Of a DNA stretch of 64,000 nucleotides, positions 1-7,627 are shown one piece after another; position 1 is the first letter of the stretch, and each line of letters starts with the position of its first letter. Origin of the DNA: Chryseobacterium capnotolerans (GTDB lineage Bacteria > Bacteroidota > Bacteroidia > Flavobacteriales > Weeksellaceae); NCBI RefSeq assembly GCF_021278965.1, contig NZ_CP065589.1:4965001-5029000 (forward strand). The letters run 5' to 3'. Below the pieces are notes generated by a model that had not been told where the DNA came from, searched no databases, and saw nothing but the letters and a program-made list of their open reading frames with translations. The position numbers and the translations under genes were made by a program.

Positions 1-85
1 CAAAAGAATTATCTGTGAGAAATATAAAGATACCACTTTTGCTGCTCCAAACCTGAAAGGGTTAGACAACATACAGATGCTTTAG
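1..85 (+). CDS. C-terminal end of an unidentified upstream gene (partial)
   Basis: Reading from base 2 gives 27 codons ending in TAG at 83-85; the last residues are NLKGLDNIQML. The other forward frames close early. The fragment is too short to name. It lies 42 bp upstream of the PurA-like gene in the same orientation, so it may be the previous member of the ADP-ribose cluster. A chance open frame cannot be excluded. Confidence 0.4.
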   Translation, partial: KRIICEKYKDTTFAAPNLKGLDNIQML

Positions 86-127
86 ATCATCAATTGCAGA
101 AAGGGCAATAATTTTAAAATACCAGAC

Positions 128-1198
128 ATGAAAAAGGCGCAAATAGTTATAGGATTAGGTTTCGGAGATGAAGGAAAAGGAATTACAACAGATTTCCTGG
201 CTCAGCAAAATCCTGAGTCTGTGATCATCAGATTTTCAGGAGGACAGCAGGCTGCTCATACCGTAATGATAGACAACAGAAAACATGTTCATTCCAGTTT
301 TGCCAGTGGGGCACTTCGTGGATTGCCATCTTATTTTACCGAACACTGCACCATTCATCCACAATTTCTATTGAATGAAAGGGAAGAATTAAAAGCAAAA
401 AAAGGAAGCACAGAACTTCATATTCATCCTTTAGCCAAGATAACTACGCCTTTTGATGTCTGGCAAAACAGAACCAACTGCAAAAATCTGGAACACGGAA
501 CCTGCGGAAAAGGAGTAGGAGCCACTATGAAAAGAAATGAAAGTCCTTATAAACTGTTTGCAATTGATCTTATTGCTCCAAGGGAAATGTTGGTAGAAAA
601 GCTGAAAGGAATTGCCTATTACTACGGTTTTATGGAAGAGGAGCAAATTGACGAACAGATAAAACCTTTTTTAGAAGCAATTGATCAGGTAGATTGGAAG
701 ATTAATGATTATGACTATCTGAATTCATTTGAAAATCTCATTTTTGAGGGAAGTCAAGGTATTTTATTAGATATGGATCACGGTATTTTTCCGAATGTGA
801 CCTATGCTCATACCACTTCCAAAAATGCTTATGAGATCTGTAAAAAACTTCATATTGAAGATATTGAGATGTTTTATGTGACCAGAAGCTATGCAACCCG
901 CCATGGAAATGGCTGGATGAGTAATGAAAAAGAGGTCATTTTAAAAAACAATGAAGAGGAAACCTGTACCTTTAATGAATTTCAGAAAGAACTGAGATTC
1001 GGAAGTTTAGATTATAAATTGTTGGATTATGCTTTAAAATTGGACGGAGCCTATATAAGTTCAACAAAAAAGACTTTAGTGATAACCTGCATGGATCAGA
1101 TCGATGAAGATTTTAAATTTGATCAATTGGAAATGAAATTTGATACCGTTTTCGGATCCTATTCTCCTTATTCAAAAGATTTTAAAAGACTGATTTAA
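128..1198 (+). CDS. Divergent adenylosuccinate synthetase-like (PurA-like) GTPase/ligase
   Basis: A 356-residue protein, shorter than housekeeping PurA (about 430). Family marks are clear: the GTP loop GFGDEGKG near residues 11-18 with the catalytic Asp, GGQQAAHT in place of GGHNAGHT with the catalytic His kept, and EGSQGILLDMDHG in place of EGAQGTLLDIDHG. Sites that set substrate choice are changed. The TTGRRRR aspartate/IMP loop is replaced by a shorter ELRFGSLDY segment, and the guanine motif TKLD reads TCMD, so its Asp is kept and its Lys lost. PurA joins IMP and aspartate using GTP; here another nucleotide or acceptor seems likely (inference). It is the first complete gene of a cluster of NAD and ADP-ribose enzymes, which argues against a housekeeping purA role. 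Confidence 0.8.
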   Translation: MKKAQIVIGLGFGDEGKGITTDFLAQQNPESVIIRFSGGQQAAHTVMIDNRKHVHSSFASGALRGLPSYFTEHCTIHPQFLLNEREELKAKKGSTELHIHPLAKITTPFDVWQNRTNCKNLEHGTCGKGVGATMKRNESPYKLFAIDLIAPREMLVEKLKGIAYYYGFMEEEQIDEQIKPFLEAIDQVDWKINDYDYLNSFENLIFEGSQGILLDMDHGIFPNVTYAHTTSKNAYEICKKLHIEDIEMFYVTRSYATRHGNGWMSNEKEVILKNNEEETCTFNEFQKELRFGSLDYKLLDYALKLDGAYISSTKKTLVITCMDQIDEDFKFDQLEMKFDTVFGSYSPYSKDFKRLI

Positions 1199-1279
1199 TA
1201 CTGAATACATAGGTTTTAATCCTATATTTATCGTAGGAATAGAATGATGAGGTAAATAATGCATTTTGAAAAAGAAAAA

Positions 1280-1756
1280 ATGAAAACGATACACTATTTA
1301 AAAGGAGATGCTACCGTTCCACAGGCAAAAGGGGTAAAAATCATCGCTCATATCTGTAATGATCTGGGAGGTTGGGGAAAAGGCTTTGTACTGGCCGTTT
1401 CCAAAAGATGGGAAGCACCGGAGAAAGAATATAGGAACTGGCACCGTTTCAGAAGTGAAAATAATTTTGGGCTGGGAGAAATTCAGATCGTACAGGTTGA
1501 AAAATACATGTATGTTGCCAATATGATCGGCCAAAAAGGAATGAAAACCGGAAGCAACGGCGTTCCCGTTCGATATGAAGCTATTGAAAAATGTCTGGGA
1601 ACATTAGCCAATAATGCTTTAGAATTAAATGCAAGTATCCATATGCCGAGAATTGGTTGTGGGCTGGCTGGCGGGAAATGGGAAGAAGTAGAACCTATCA
1701 TCGAAAGAACATTGCTCAGCAAAAATGTTGAAGTATACATATATGATTTTGATTAG
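1280..1756 (+). CDS. Macrodomain protein, TARG1/Poa1-like
   Basis: A single macrodomain of about 158 residues. It has the opening GDAT strand, the ligand loop ICNDLGGWGKGF, and the closing MPRIGCGLAGGKWE motif typical of the ALC1-like branch (TARG1, yeast Poa1). Members bind ADP-ribose; some remove ADP-ribose from glutamate and Poa1 dephosphorylates ADP-ribose 1''-phosphate. The catalytic Asp that follows GCGL in human TARG1 is Ala/Gly here, so TARG1 chemistry is not assured. I take the ATG at 1280; an upstream in-frame ATG at 1259 would add seven charged residues before the conserved fold. A 165-bp gap follows, holding only a 21-codon open frame with no recognisable content. Confidence 0.85.
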   Translation: MKTIHYLKGDATVPQAKGVKIIAHICNDLGGWGKGFVLAVSKRWEAPEKEYRNWHRFRSENNFGLGEIQIVQVEKYMYVANMIGQKGMKTGSNGVPVRYEAIEKCLGTLANNALELNASIHMPRIGCGLAGGKWEEVEPIIERTLLSKNVEVYIYDFD

Positions 1757-1921
1757 GTAAGATGAAAGAACTTAAAATTAAAGCATCATCCTCCAAATTG
1801 GAATTGCTGCTTGATAGAAAAATTTAATGAAGGCAGGATCATAAAAATAGAAGATTGAAAAATAGATCCGTATCCAGAGAAATGGCTCAAAGGATAGGAT
1901 CATAAAATTAAGATTAGCAAA

Positions 1922-2350
1922 ATGAAAACAACAAGATTGTACAGACCGGTAGGAGAAAAGGAAATGGTTCTTATTATAGAGAACGGATATAAAAAATTTC
2001 CTCCAAGACTGGAATGGCAGCCCATCTTTTACCCGGTTTTGGATGAAGACTACGCTTCAGAAATTGCTGAAAAATGGAATACCAGAGATGAGTTTGGAAA
2101 TTATCTTGGTTTTGTTACCCTTTTTGAAGTGCTGGAAGAAGCAGCCAACCAATATCCTGCACAGAATGTAGGAGCCAGAAATCATAATGAGTTGTGGGTT
2201 CCGTCAGAAGAGCTGGACACATTCAATCAGGCCATTGTTGGAAATATAGAAGTCATCAAAGTATTTGTAGGAAATGATTTTAAGGGATCAGCAAATAATG
2301 ACATTGAAAATCTGGTAAAGGCTTTAAAAACAACCACCACGAATCCATAA
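1922..2350 (+). CDS. Small protein of the family often labelled 'ADP-ribosylation/crystallin J1'; possible ART fold
   Basis: A 142-residue soluble protein. The pattern LYRPVG..E...I..GY, FPPRLEWQPIFYPVL, YASEIAEKWN and NELWVPSEEL is one I recognise from a widespread small family commonly named ADP-ribosylation/crystallin J1, although it does not resemble DraG or crystallin J1. An N-terminal Arg strand, then a helix, then a late Glu-hydrophobic-Val-Pro segment followed by IVGNIEVIKVF resembles the layout of ADP-ribosyltransferases such as DarT, where the late Glu is catalytic. That fold is my inference. The gene sits between two ADP-ribose-binding proteins in a cluster of ADP-ribose erasers, where a writer would make sense. 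Confidence 0.7.
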   Translation: MKTTRLYRPVGEKEMVLIIENGYKKFPPRLEWQPIFYPVLDEDYASEIAEKWNTRDEFGNYLGFVTLFEVLEEAANQYPAQNVGARNHNELWVPSEELDTFNQAIVGNIEVIKVFVGNDFKGSANNDIENLVKALKTTTTNP

Positions 2351-2361
2351 GATGGTAAAAC

Positions 2362-2387
2362 ATTTGTGTATTCGTGGCTCAAAAAAA
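2362..2387 (+). repeat. Copy of a TTCGTG...GTGGC intergenic repeat just upstream of the PARG-like gene
   Basis: The stretch TTTGTGTATTCGTGGC followed by an A-run resembles the element at 3731-3755 and the two copies within 53905-54031. It lies 5 bp before the ATG of the PARG-like gene. No regulatory role is shown. Confidence 0.45.
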
Positions 2388-2392
2388 GAATC

Positions 2393-3208
2393 ATGACAAA
2401 TAAAGGAATGGCGAAAGATACATTGGATATCCTGGCCAGAAAATATTATATAAATACAGAAAACCAAAGAATAGATATAGCAAAAGAGCTGGAAATCAGT
2501 AAAACAGAAACGGTTCTATTCACCCCGGAACAACTTGCTGAGCTCACAGCGGCTCCAATGCCGGAAACTCATTTTGAAACTCAATTTGAAACCTGGCGTT
2601 GAAGCTCGCTAAAAGCTATTTTAGAATTAACTAAAGAAGAAGATCAGGAGAAGATCATGTGTCTGAACTTTGCTTCAGCAAAAAATCCTGGGGGTGGATT
2701 TATCAATGGAGCCGAAGCACAGGAAGAAAGCCTGGCAAGAACTTCAGGTCTGCATGAAAGCCTGCTTCAGGCTTGGGATTATTATAAGGTCCACAGAGCA
2801 ATGGAATCCTGTTTTTATACCGATACAATGATCTACAGTCCAAAAGTTCCTGTTTTCAGAAAGGATAAAGGAGAATTACTATCGAAACCGGTACTATGTA
2901 ATTTCATTACTTCTCCAGCGGTGAATGCTGGTGTGGTAAAGCGACAGGAACCTCAAAGAGAAAACGAGATATTGGGAGCAATGGATATCCGGACAGATAA
3001 AATGCTTGCACTGGCCTTACATCAGGGAAATGAAACCCTTATTTTAGGTGCCTGGGGCTGCGGAGTATTCAAAAATGATCCGAAGGAAATCGCCGGCCTG
3101 TTCAAAAAATATCTTCACGGAAAATATAAGAACAAATTTAAAAGAGTGGTTTTTGCAGTGCTTACCAAGAAAGAAGAAATGCTGAAGCTGTTTGAGGAAA
3201 TACAATGA
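2393..3208 (+). pseudogene. Bacterial PARG-like protein (TIGR02452 family) interrupted by one in-frame TGA
   Basis: Two open stretches in the same frame, 2393-2599 and 2603-3208, are separated only by the TGA at 2600-2602. Together they give the full family layout. The N-terminal helix region contains KDTLDIL. The catalytic core is NFASAKNPGGGFINGAEAQEE followed by LARTSGLHESL, which carries the GGG-loop and the tandem acidic residues of poly(ADP-ribose) glycohydrolase. Then come MIYSPKVPVFR and FITSPAVNAG. From memory of the family, spacing between the halves looks normal, so this is a codon change rather than an indel; Thr or Ser is usual at this position. The gene may be inactive, read through, or mis-sequenced. 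The product would cleave ADP-ribose polymers or protein-linked ADP-ribose. Its stop overlaps the start of the next macrodomain gene (ATGA). Confidence 0.85.
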
Positions 3209-3721
3209 AAATTGAAATCATAAAAGGAGACATCACAAAGATCCATGCAGACGCTATTGTCAATGCTGCTAACACTTCTTTATTAGGAGGCGGCGGTGTG
3301 GATGGAGCCATTCATCGTGCCGGAGGTCCTCAAATTCTGGAAGAATGCAGGACGATCAGAAACAGACAGGGAAAATGCAGTACAGGAGAAGCGGTAGTGA
3401 CAACAGCAGGAAATCTTCCTGCAAAATATGTCATTCACACTGTAGGACCAGTCTGGAATGAAGATGAAGAAAAATGTCTTCAACTTTTGTCAGAGTGTTA
3501 TAACAACTCTTTAAAGTTGGCGGAAAGTCTTGGAGTGAAAACCATAAGCTTTTCCTAATATCAGCACAGGAATTTATAAGTTTCCTAAAGAGCTGGCGGG
3601 AGAAATTGCACTGAATGAAGTAAGAAAATTTTATTCAGATAGTATAGAGAAAGTTATTTTTGTCTGTTTTGACGAAGAGAATGAAGAAATTTATAAAAAG
3701 CTTTTAAATTTTCCCCTTTAG
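3205..3721 (+). pseudogene. MacroD/YmdB-type macrodomain, O-acetyl-ADP-ribose deacetylase-like, frameshifted
   Basis: Residues 1-115 read as a classic MacroD-type macrodomain: [29 protein letters not shown], then [19 protein letters not shown] with VGPVW. The frame stops at 3558, but removing one T from the TTTT run at 3550-3553 continues it as [12 protein letters not shown], the expected family motif. It then runs to a TAG ending at 3721, giving about 171 residues, the normal length. Such enzymes hydrolyse O-acetyl-ADP-ribose and mono-ADP-ribosyl aspartate or glutamate. The Sir2 gene next door makes O-acetyl-ADP-ribose, so the pair is metabolically coherent. The break looks like a sequencing error because the downstream part is undecayed. 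The start overlaps the PARG-like gene by four bases. Confidence 0.9.
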
Positions 3722-3730
3722 AACCAATTA

Positions 3731-3755
3731 TATTCGTGCATTAGTGGCTAAAAAT
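3731..3755 (+). repeat. Copy of the TTCGTGCATTAGTGGC intergenic repeat upstream of the Sir2 gene
   Basis: The core TATTCGTGCATTAGTGGC here matches the reverse complement of 53911-53930 exactly and resembles 2362-2387. It occupies the 62-bp gap between the macrodomain and Sir2 genes. Confidence 0.5.
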
Positions 3756-3783
3756 ACAGTGCACAAAACAAAATTAAAAACCA

Positions 3784-4470
3784 ATGAAAAAACTAACCAT
3801 ATTAAGCGGCGCCGGAATCAGTGCAGAAAGCGGAATACAAACCTTCAGAGACGGAGACGGGCTTTGGGAAAATCATAATGTAACCGATGTGGCGAGTCCG
3901 GAAGGATGGAGAAAAGACAGAGCTTTGGTATTGGAATTTTACAACCAGAGGAGACGCCAGCTTCATGAAGTACACCCTAATGAAGCTCACAAACTGGTGG
4001 CAGAGCTGGAAAAACACTTTGATGTTCAGATTATTACCCAAAATATTGATGATCTGCATGAAAGAGCCGGTTCTACTAAAATCCTTCACATCCACGGAGA
4101 ATTATTCAAATCATGCTCATGCAATAATAAAAGACTAATCTATGAGCAGAAAGATGATATTAAGATAGGAGATAAAGCAGAAGATGGTGCTCAATTAAGG
4201 CCTTTTATCGTTTGGTTCGGGGAAGATGTACCTTTGTATCAGGATGCCAGAGAAATGGTAAAAGACTCAGATATTTTAGTGGTGATCGGAACTTCTTTGC
4301 AGGTATATCCTGCAGCAGGTTTGATTCACGATATCAAAGATGATTGTCTTTTAATTGTTATTAACCCTAATGAAACAGGCTTTGGCTACGGACAAAGAGC
4401 AGTGGTGATGAAAGAAACGGCCACTCAGGGAATGAAATTGTTATTTGATAAACTGGTAAACCTTGCCTGA
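3784..4470 (+). CDS. cobB: Sir2-family NAD-dependent protein deacylase (CobB-like)
   Basis: A 228-residue sirtuin. Visible motifs are GAGISAESGI with FRDGDGLW (NAD binding), TQNIDDLHERAG, the catalytic His in HIHGE, RPFIVWFGE, and GTSLQVYPAAG. The FYNQRR segment near residues 52-57 carries the Tyr and Arg that in class III sirtuins (SIRT5, E. coli CobB) bind acidic acyl groups, so desuccinylation or demalonylation is plausible. The zinc module is degraded: only a CSC remains on one side, and the second Cys pair before LRPF is replaced by GDKAEDGAQ. The enzyme consumes NAD, releasing nicotinamide and O-acyl-ADP-ribose, substrates for the neighbouring macrodomain and glycohydrolase. The stop and the next start overlap as TGATG. 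Confidence 0.92.
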   Translation: MKKLTILSGAGISAESGIQTFRDGDGLWENHNVTDVASPEGWRKDRALVLEFYNQRRRQLHEVHPNEAHKLVAELEKHFDVQIITQNIDDLHERAGSTKILHIHGELFKSCSCNNKRLIYEQKDDIKIGDKAEDGAQLRPFIVWFGEDVPLYQDAREMVKDSDILVVIGTSLQVYPAAGLIHDIKDDCLLIVINPNETGFGYGQRAVVMKETATQGMKLLFDKLVNLA

Positions 4471-5417
4471 TGGAAAATAAAGTAAAGGCTGGAATTATGG
4501 GAGTATGCATCGGCGATGCGCTTGGTGTTCCGGTGGAGTTTAAAGATAGAGAATATCTGAAAAGGTTTCCTGTTACAGAAATGCAGGAATTTGGTTCGCA
4601 TAATCAACCTAAAGGAACATGGAGTGATGATAGCTCTCTGACACTCTGCCTTGCTGAGGTCCTTACAAAAGATTATGATCTCGAAAAAATTGGAGAAAGC
4701 TTTGTAAAATGGGTAAAAGATGGTCACTGGACTGCCCACGGAAGACTTTTCGATATTGGAGGAACTACAAGGGAAGCCATTGCAAGACTAATTAAAGGAG
4801 AAAGCGCCAGATTTTCAGGAAATATTTTTGAAGAAGATAACGGAAACGGATCTTTGATGAGGATTCTTCCTCTTGCTTTTTATTTAAAAGACGAAGAAAA
4901 TATTGAAAAGATTTACCAAACGGTAAAGGAAGTCTCCACCATCACTCATGGCCATTTCCGATCTGTTTTTGCTTGTTTTATTTATGTGATTTTTGCGATT
5001 CAATTAATAAAAGGAAAAAATAAAACGGAAGCATATACACATGTACAAAATGGGGTCCTGAAATATGCAGAAAAACAATGGTTTAGCTTAAGTGAGGTTG
5101 AGCTTTTTCATAAGGTTTTAAAAAATGATATTTCAGGGTATTCCGAAGAAGAAATAAGAGGAAGTGGCTATGTACTGCATAGTCTGGAAGCTTCCTTATG
5201 GTGTTTTTTGAATTCGGAAAGTTATTCGGAAGCAGTTTTGAAAGCTGTAAATCTGGGTGAAGATACAGACACAACCGGAGCCATTACAGGAGGATTGGCA
5301 GGAATCTATTATGGATTTGAAAATATTCCTCAGGAATGGGTTGATAAACTGGTGAGAAAAGATGATATTGAAAAACTATGTGAAAAGTTAAACAATAAAT
5401 ACCCTGTAATTGAATGA
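4470..5417 (+). CDS. ADP-ribosylglycohydrolase (DraG/ARH family)
   Basis: A 315-residue all-helical hydrolase of the DraG/ARH3 family. It has the opening GVCIGDALGVPVEF, the first metal motif WSDDSS (Asp53-Asp54-Ser55), NGSLMRILPL, and the second metal motif GEDTDTTGAITGGLAG near residues 263-278. The Asp, Asp and Ser/Thr ligands for the two Mg ions are all present, so it should be active. Family members remove ADP-ribose from Arg or Ser, or hydrolyse O-acetyl-ADP-ribose. It overlaps Sir2 by one base at its start, and its own end overlaps the next gene (ATGA), indicating translational coupling within the cluster. Confidence 0.93.
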   Translation: MENKVKAGIMGVCIGDALGVPVEFKDREYLKRFPVTEMQEFGSHNQPKGTWSDDSSLTLCLAEVLTKDYDLEKIGESFVKWVKDGHWTAHGRLFDIGGTTREAIARLIKGESARFSGNIFEEDNGNGSLMRILPLAFYLKDEENIEKIYQTVKEVSTITHGHFRSVFACFIYVIFAIQLIKGKNKTEAYTHVQNGVLKYAEKQWFSLSEVELFHKVLKNDISGYSEEEIRGSGYVLHSLEASLWCFLNSESYSEAVLKAVNLGEDTDTTGAITGGLAGIYYGFENIPQEWVDKLVRKDDIEKLCEKLNNKYPVIE

Positions 5418-5893
5418 AATCTTTCCTAAAAGCCCTTCTCAATATGTTTTCCAAATACGACCCTGAGGATGTATTTCGGAATACCCCTTTGAAGAAATAT
5501 AAAGGAAGAATTGAAATCAATAAAGTGGTAGAATTAGGAAACTGCCGGGTTCACTTTTCGCCGGACTATTTATTTCAGACGCCGGATCAAGTATTGAATA
5601 TTTTAAAGAATCAGTCTTTACTCTGGATAGATAATCAAAATAGTCTGCTGGGTTTCTCAGATCAAAAGAGAACTTTATTAATTCCTTTGAATAAAATCAA
5701 TGGAATAGAAATTCAAAATATGTTGAAAGGAAGAGGACCAGCAGAAGCTTGTTTATGGGTTTATCTGTATGAAAAATCATTTGTAACGCTTTCAATATCA
5801 TCAGAGATCTATTATTTTGATCAATATGCAGATGAGATCACTAGAACAACAGGATTTACCGTCACTTTTTCCCCGGAATTTTATAATGCTTAA
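5414..5893 (+). CDS. Uncharacterised 159-residue protein in the ADP-ribose cluster
   Basis: I do not recognise this protein. It is soluble, with an amphipathic basic N-terminus and a mainly beta and mixed body (GRIEINKVVELGNCRVHFSP, then LLWIDNQNSLLGFSDQKRT). There is no signal peptide, membrane segment or known catalytic motif. Its start overlaps the ARH stop as ATGA, which places it in the operon and makes co-translation with the glycohydrolase likely. A binding or adaptor role is possible but unsupported. Confidence 0.7.
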   Translation: MKSFLKALLNMFSKYDPEDVFRNTPLKKYKGRIEINKVVELGNCRVHFSPDYLFQTPDQVLNILKNQSLLWIDNQNSLLGFSDQKRTLLIPLNKINGIEIQNMLKGRGPAEACLWVYLYEKSFVTLSISSEIYYFDQYADEITRTTGFTVTFSPEFYNA

Positions 5894-5910
5894 AAAAACA
5901 AAAACCATTG

Positions 5911-7008
5911 ATGACTCTATATAAATTTATTTCAGAAAAAGAATTGCTGGAAATAGAAAGAACTTTTTTTAAAGAATTTGTTTCCGATATTCCTTTGAAT
6001 TTCTATACCGTTTCTAAACCTGACTATATCCCGGATCACGGGATGTTTCTTATCAAATGCGAGATCGGAGAAAATACAACCAGTAATTTTAAAATATTGA
6101 AGGATGGAGGGTTGAGGATAGAAACTAATCAAATACCGCTCTTCAATACTTTAATTGCAGATAAAATAAAAATTGTTGATTTCTTTGGTTATACTGAAGA
6201 AGTTGAGAAAGAAGTTTTTGATGTTTTGGAAAATGAAAAAAGGTTCTTTGAATGTAGGCTAAAGGAATATTTGGAAACAAATAGCAGAGATATTATATCT
6301 TATGATTATTTTCGAAAGGTTTACAATCCACTGGTTTCTATAGAAGAAGAGCCTGAAAATTTGATTGAAGAAGAGAAAGCTCATGCAAAATACCGTGAGG
6401 AAAAGACCTCAAAAATAAAAACAGTAGAAGAAGCTGTTGATTTTTTGATTTATGAAGAATTGAGTGAAGATAGGATCAGTGATATCCGGAATGAATCATT
6501 AGCTTCAAAGCTTAATGATATGAAAAACTTTTTTGGCTTGGGAATGTATCTGCGAAATGTATTTATTTACCCAAATAAAAACGATAATTTCCTGAAGTAT
6601 CTGAACATTTATGATCCTGGATATGCTGTAAACAGGGGCGAGTTTGGAGAAGGTGTTATTGAGGATTTGTTATGGCGCAGACTCAATCATTACATTATAA
6701 CGGATGAAAATAAAAAGAAAATTGAAGTATTGCGCAAAGAAAAATATGATGAAGATCTGGCTTGGTCTAATTATATAAAGGAGAGACTGCTTTCGTATAA
6801 TCTTGGTGAAGCCATCATCAGTGAATATTTGGAACTTGAAGATCAAATGGATCTCTGTGTAAGTGATGAAGATTTTGAGCATTGTATGTATGAGCAGAAA
6901 AGAATATTGGAAGGATTATCAGGAGATGAGCTCTCTGTTTATAATCATTTGAAACAGGATTATTTTATGGTTAGCAGACTTATTAAAAAATTAAAAAACA
7001 AATTATGA
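5911..7008 (+). CDS. Uncharacterised acidic protein with a DUF6794-like segment
   Basis: A charged 365-residue soluble protein. I chose the ATG at 5911 over the adjacent TTG at 5908. The N-terminal 110 residues are unfamiliar. Residues from about 170 to 260 (TVEEAVDFLI, then LNDMKNFFGLGMYLRN) resemble the helical DUF6794 pattern in which a helix pair is followed by GLGxxxRN; this match is from memory and is weak. The remainder is predicted helical and rich in Glu and Lys. The end overlaps kptA (ATGA). Its function and its part in the cluster are unknown. Confidence 0.65.
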   Translation: MTLYKFISEKELLEIERTFFKEFVSDIPLNFYTVSKPDYIPDHGMFLIKCEIGENTTSNFKILKDGGLRIETNQIPLFNTLIADKIKIVDFFGYTEEVEKEVFDVLENEKRFFECRLKEYLETNSRDIISYDYFRKVYNPLVSIEEEPENLIEEEKAHAKYREEKTSKIKTVEEAVDFLIYEELSEDRISDIRNESLASKLNDMKNFFGLGMYLRNVFIYPNKNDNFLKYLNIYDPGYAVNRGEFGEGVIEDLLWRRLNHYIITDENKKKIEVLRKEKYDEDLAWSNYIKERLLSYNLGEAIISEYLELEDQMDLCVSDEDFEHCMYEQKRILEGLSGDELSVYNHLKQDYFMVSRLIKKLKNKL

Positions 7009-7547
7009 ACGAAATAGAAACAAAAAGAATAAGTAAATTTTTAAGCCTCATTTTGAGGCATCAACCCGAGACTATCGGATTAAAGCTGGATGAAAACGGC
7101 TGGGCAGATGTAGAAGAGCTGAGAGTAAAATCAGCCCAAAAAAGAGTGCATTTTTCTGTTGAAGAATTAGATGAGGTGGTAGAAACCAATAATAAAAAGA
7201 GATTTGCCTTTAATGATGATAAAACGAAAATCAGAGCCAGCCAGGGGCATTCTATTGATATCAATTTAGCCTTGGAAGCTATACAACCACCTGAATTTTT
7301 ATACCACGGAACCGCAGAAGCCAATATTTCATCCATTTTAGAAAAAGGAATTGAAAAAAGAACCCGCCAGCATGTACACTTAAGTGCTGATAAAGAGACG
7401 GCTACAAAGGTTGGAATGAGACATGGGAAACCTATAATTCTGACCATCAGAACAGGAAAAATGCATGAGGATGGATTGTCTTTTTTCCAATCTGCGAACG
7501 GAGTGTGGCTCACAGAGTTTATAGATCCGAAATACATTTCAAAGTAA
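7005..7547 (+). CDS. kptA: RNA 2'-phosphotransferase KptA/Tpt1
   Basis: A 180-residue protein of normal length. It has the winged N-terminal domain ISKFLSLILRH and the C-terminal ART-fold domain FLYHGTAEANISSIL. The catalytic Arg-His pair is at residues 18-19, followed by Arg77 in IRASQGHS and Arg121 in RTRQHVHLS, matching the Tpt1 Arg-His-Arg-Arg tetrad. Tpt1 transfers an internal RNA 2'-phosphate to NAD, giving ADP-ribose 1'',2''-cyclic phosphate and nicotinamide; some homologues also ADP-ribosylate nucleic-acid 5' ends. Bacteria usually lack the tRNA splicing that makes this enzyme necessary, so the RNA repair or nucleic-acid modification setting here is notable. The start overlaps the preceding gene (ATGA). 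Confidence 0.93.
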   Translation: MNEIETKRISKFLSLILRHQPETIGLKLDENGWADVEELRVKSAQKRVHFSVEELDEVVETNNKKRFAFNDDKTKIRASQGHSIDINLALEAIQPPEFLYHGTAEANISSILEKGIEKRTRQHVHLSADKETATKVGMRHGKPIILTIRTGKMHEDGLSFFQSANGVWLTEFIDPKYISK

Positions 7548-7627
7548 TAAAAAACAACAGTATTGAATTAAAAACAGAGCCATTATGTAAAGATAATGGC
7601 TTATCTTTTCACCAACTAAAGCATGAA

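Noticed and set aside
1762..1827. 21-codon open frame between the macrodomain and the 1922 gene
   Set aside because: Too short, with no recognisable peptide or start signals; probably chance or a remnant.
2600..2602. TGA in the PARG-like gene as a selenocysteine codon
   Set aside because: No downstream stem-loop of SECIS type was evident, no Sec genes are in view, and family members have Thr or Ser here as far as I recall.
7061..7537. 158-residue open frame on the minus strand
   Set aside because: It lies wholly opposite kptA, whose protein motifs are unambiguous, and has no motif of its own.
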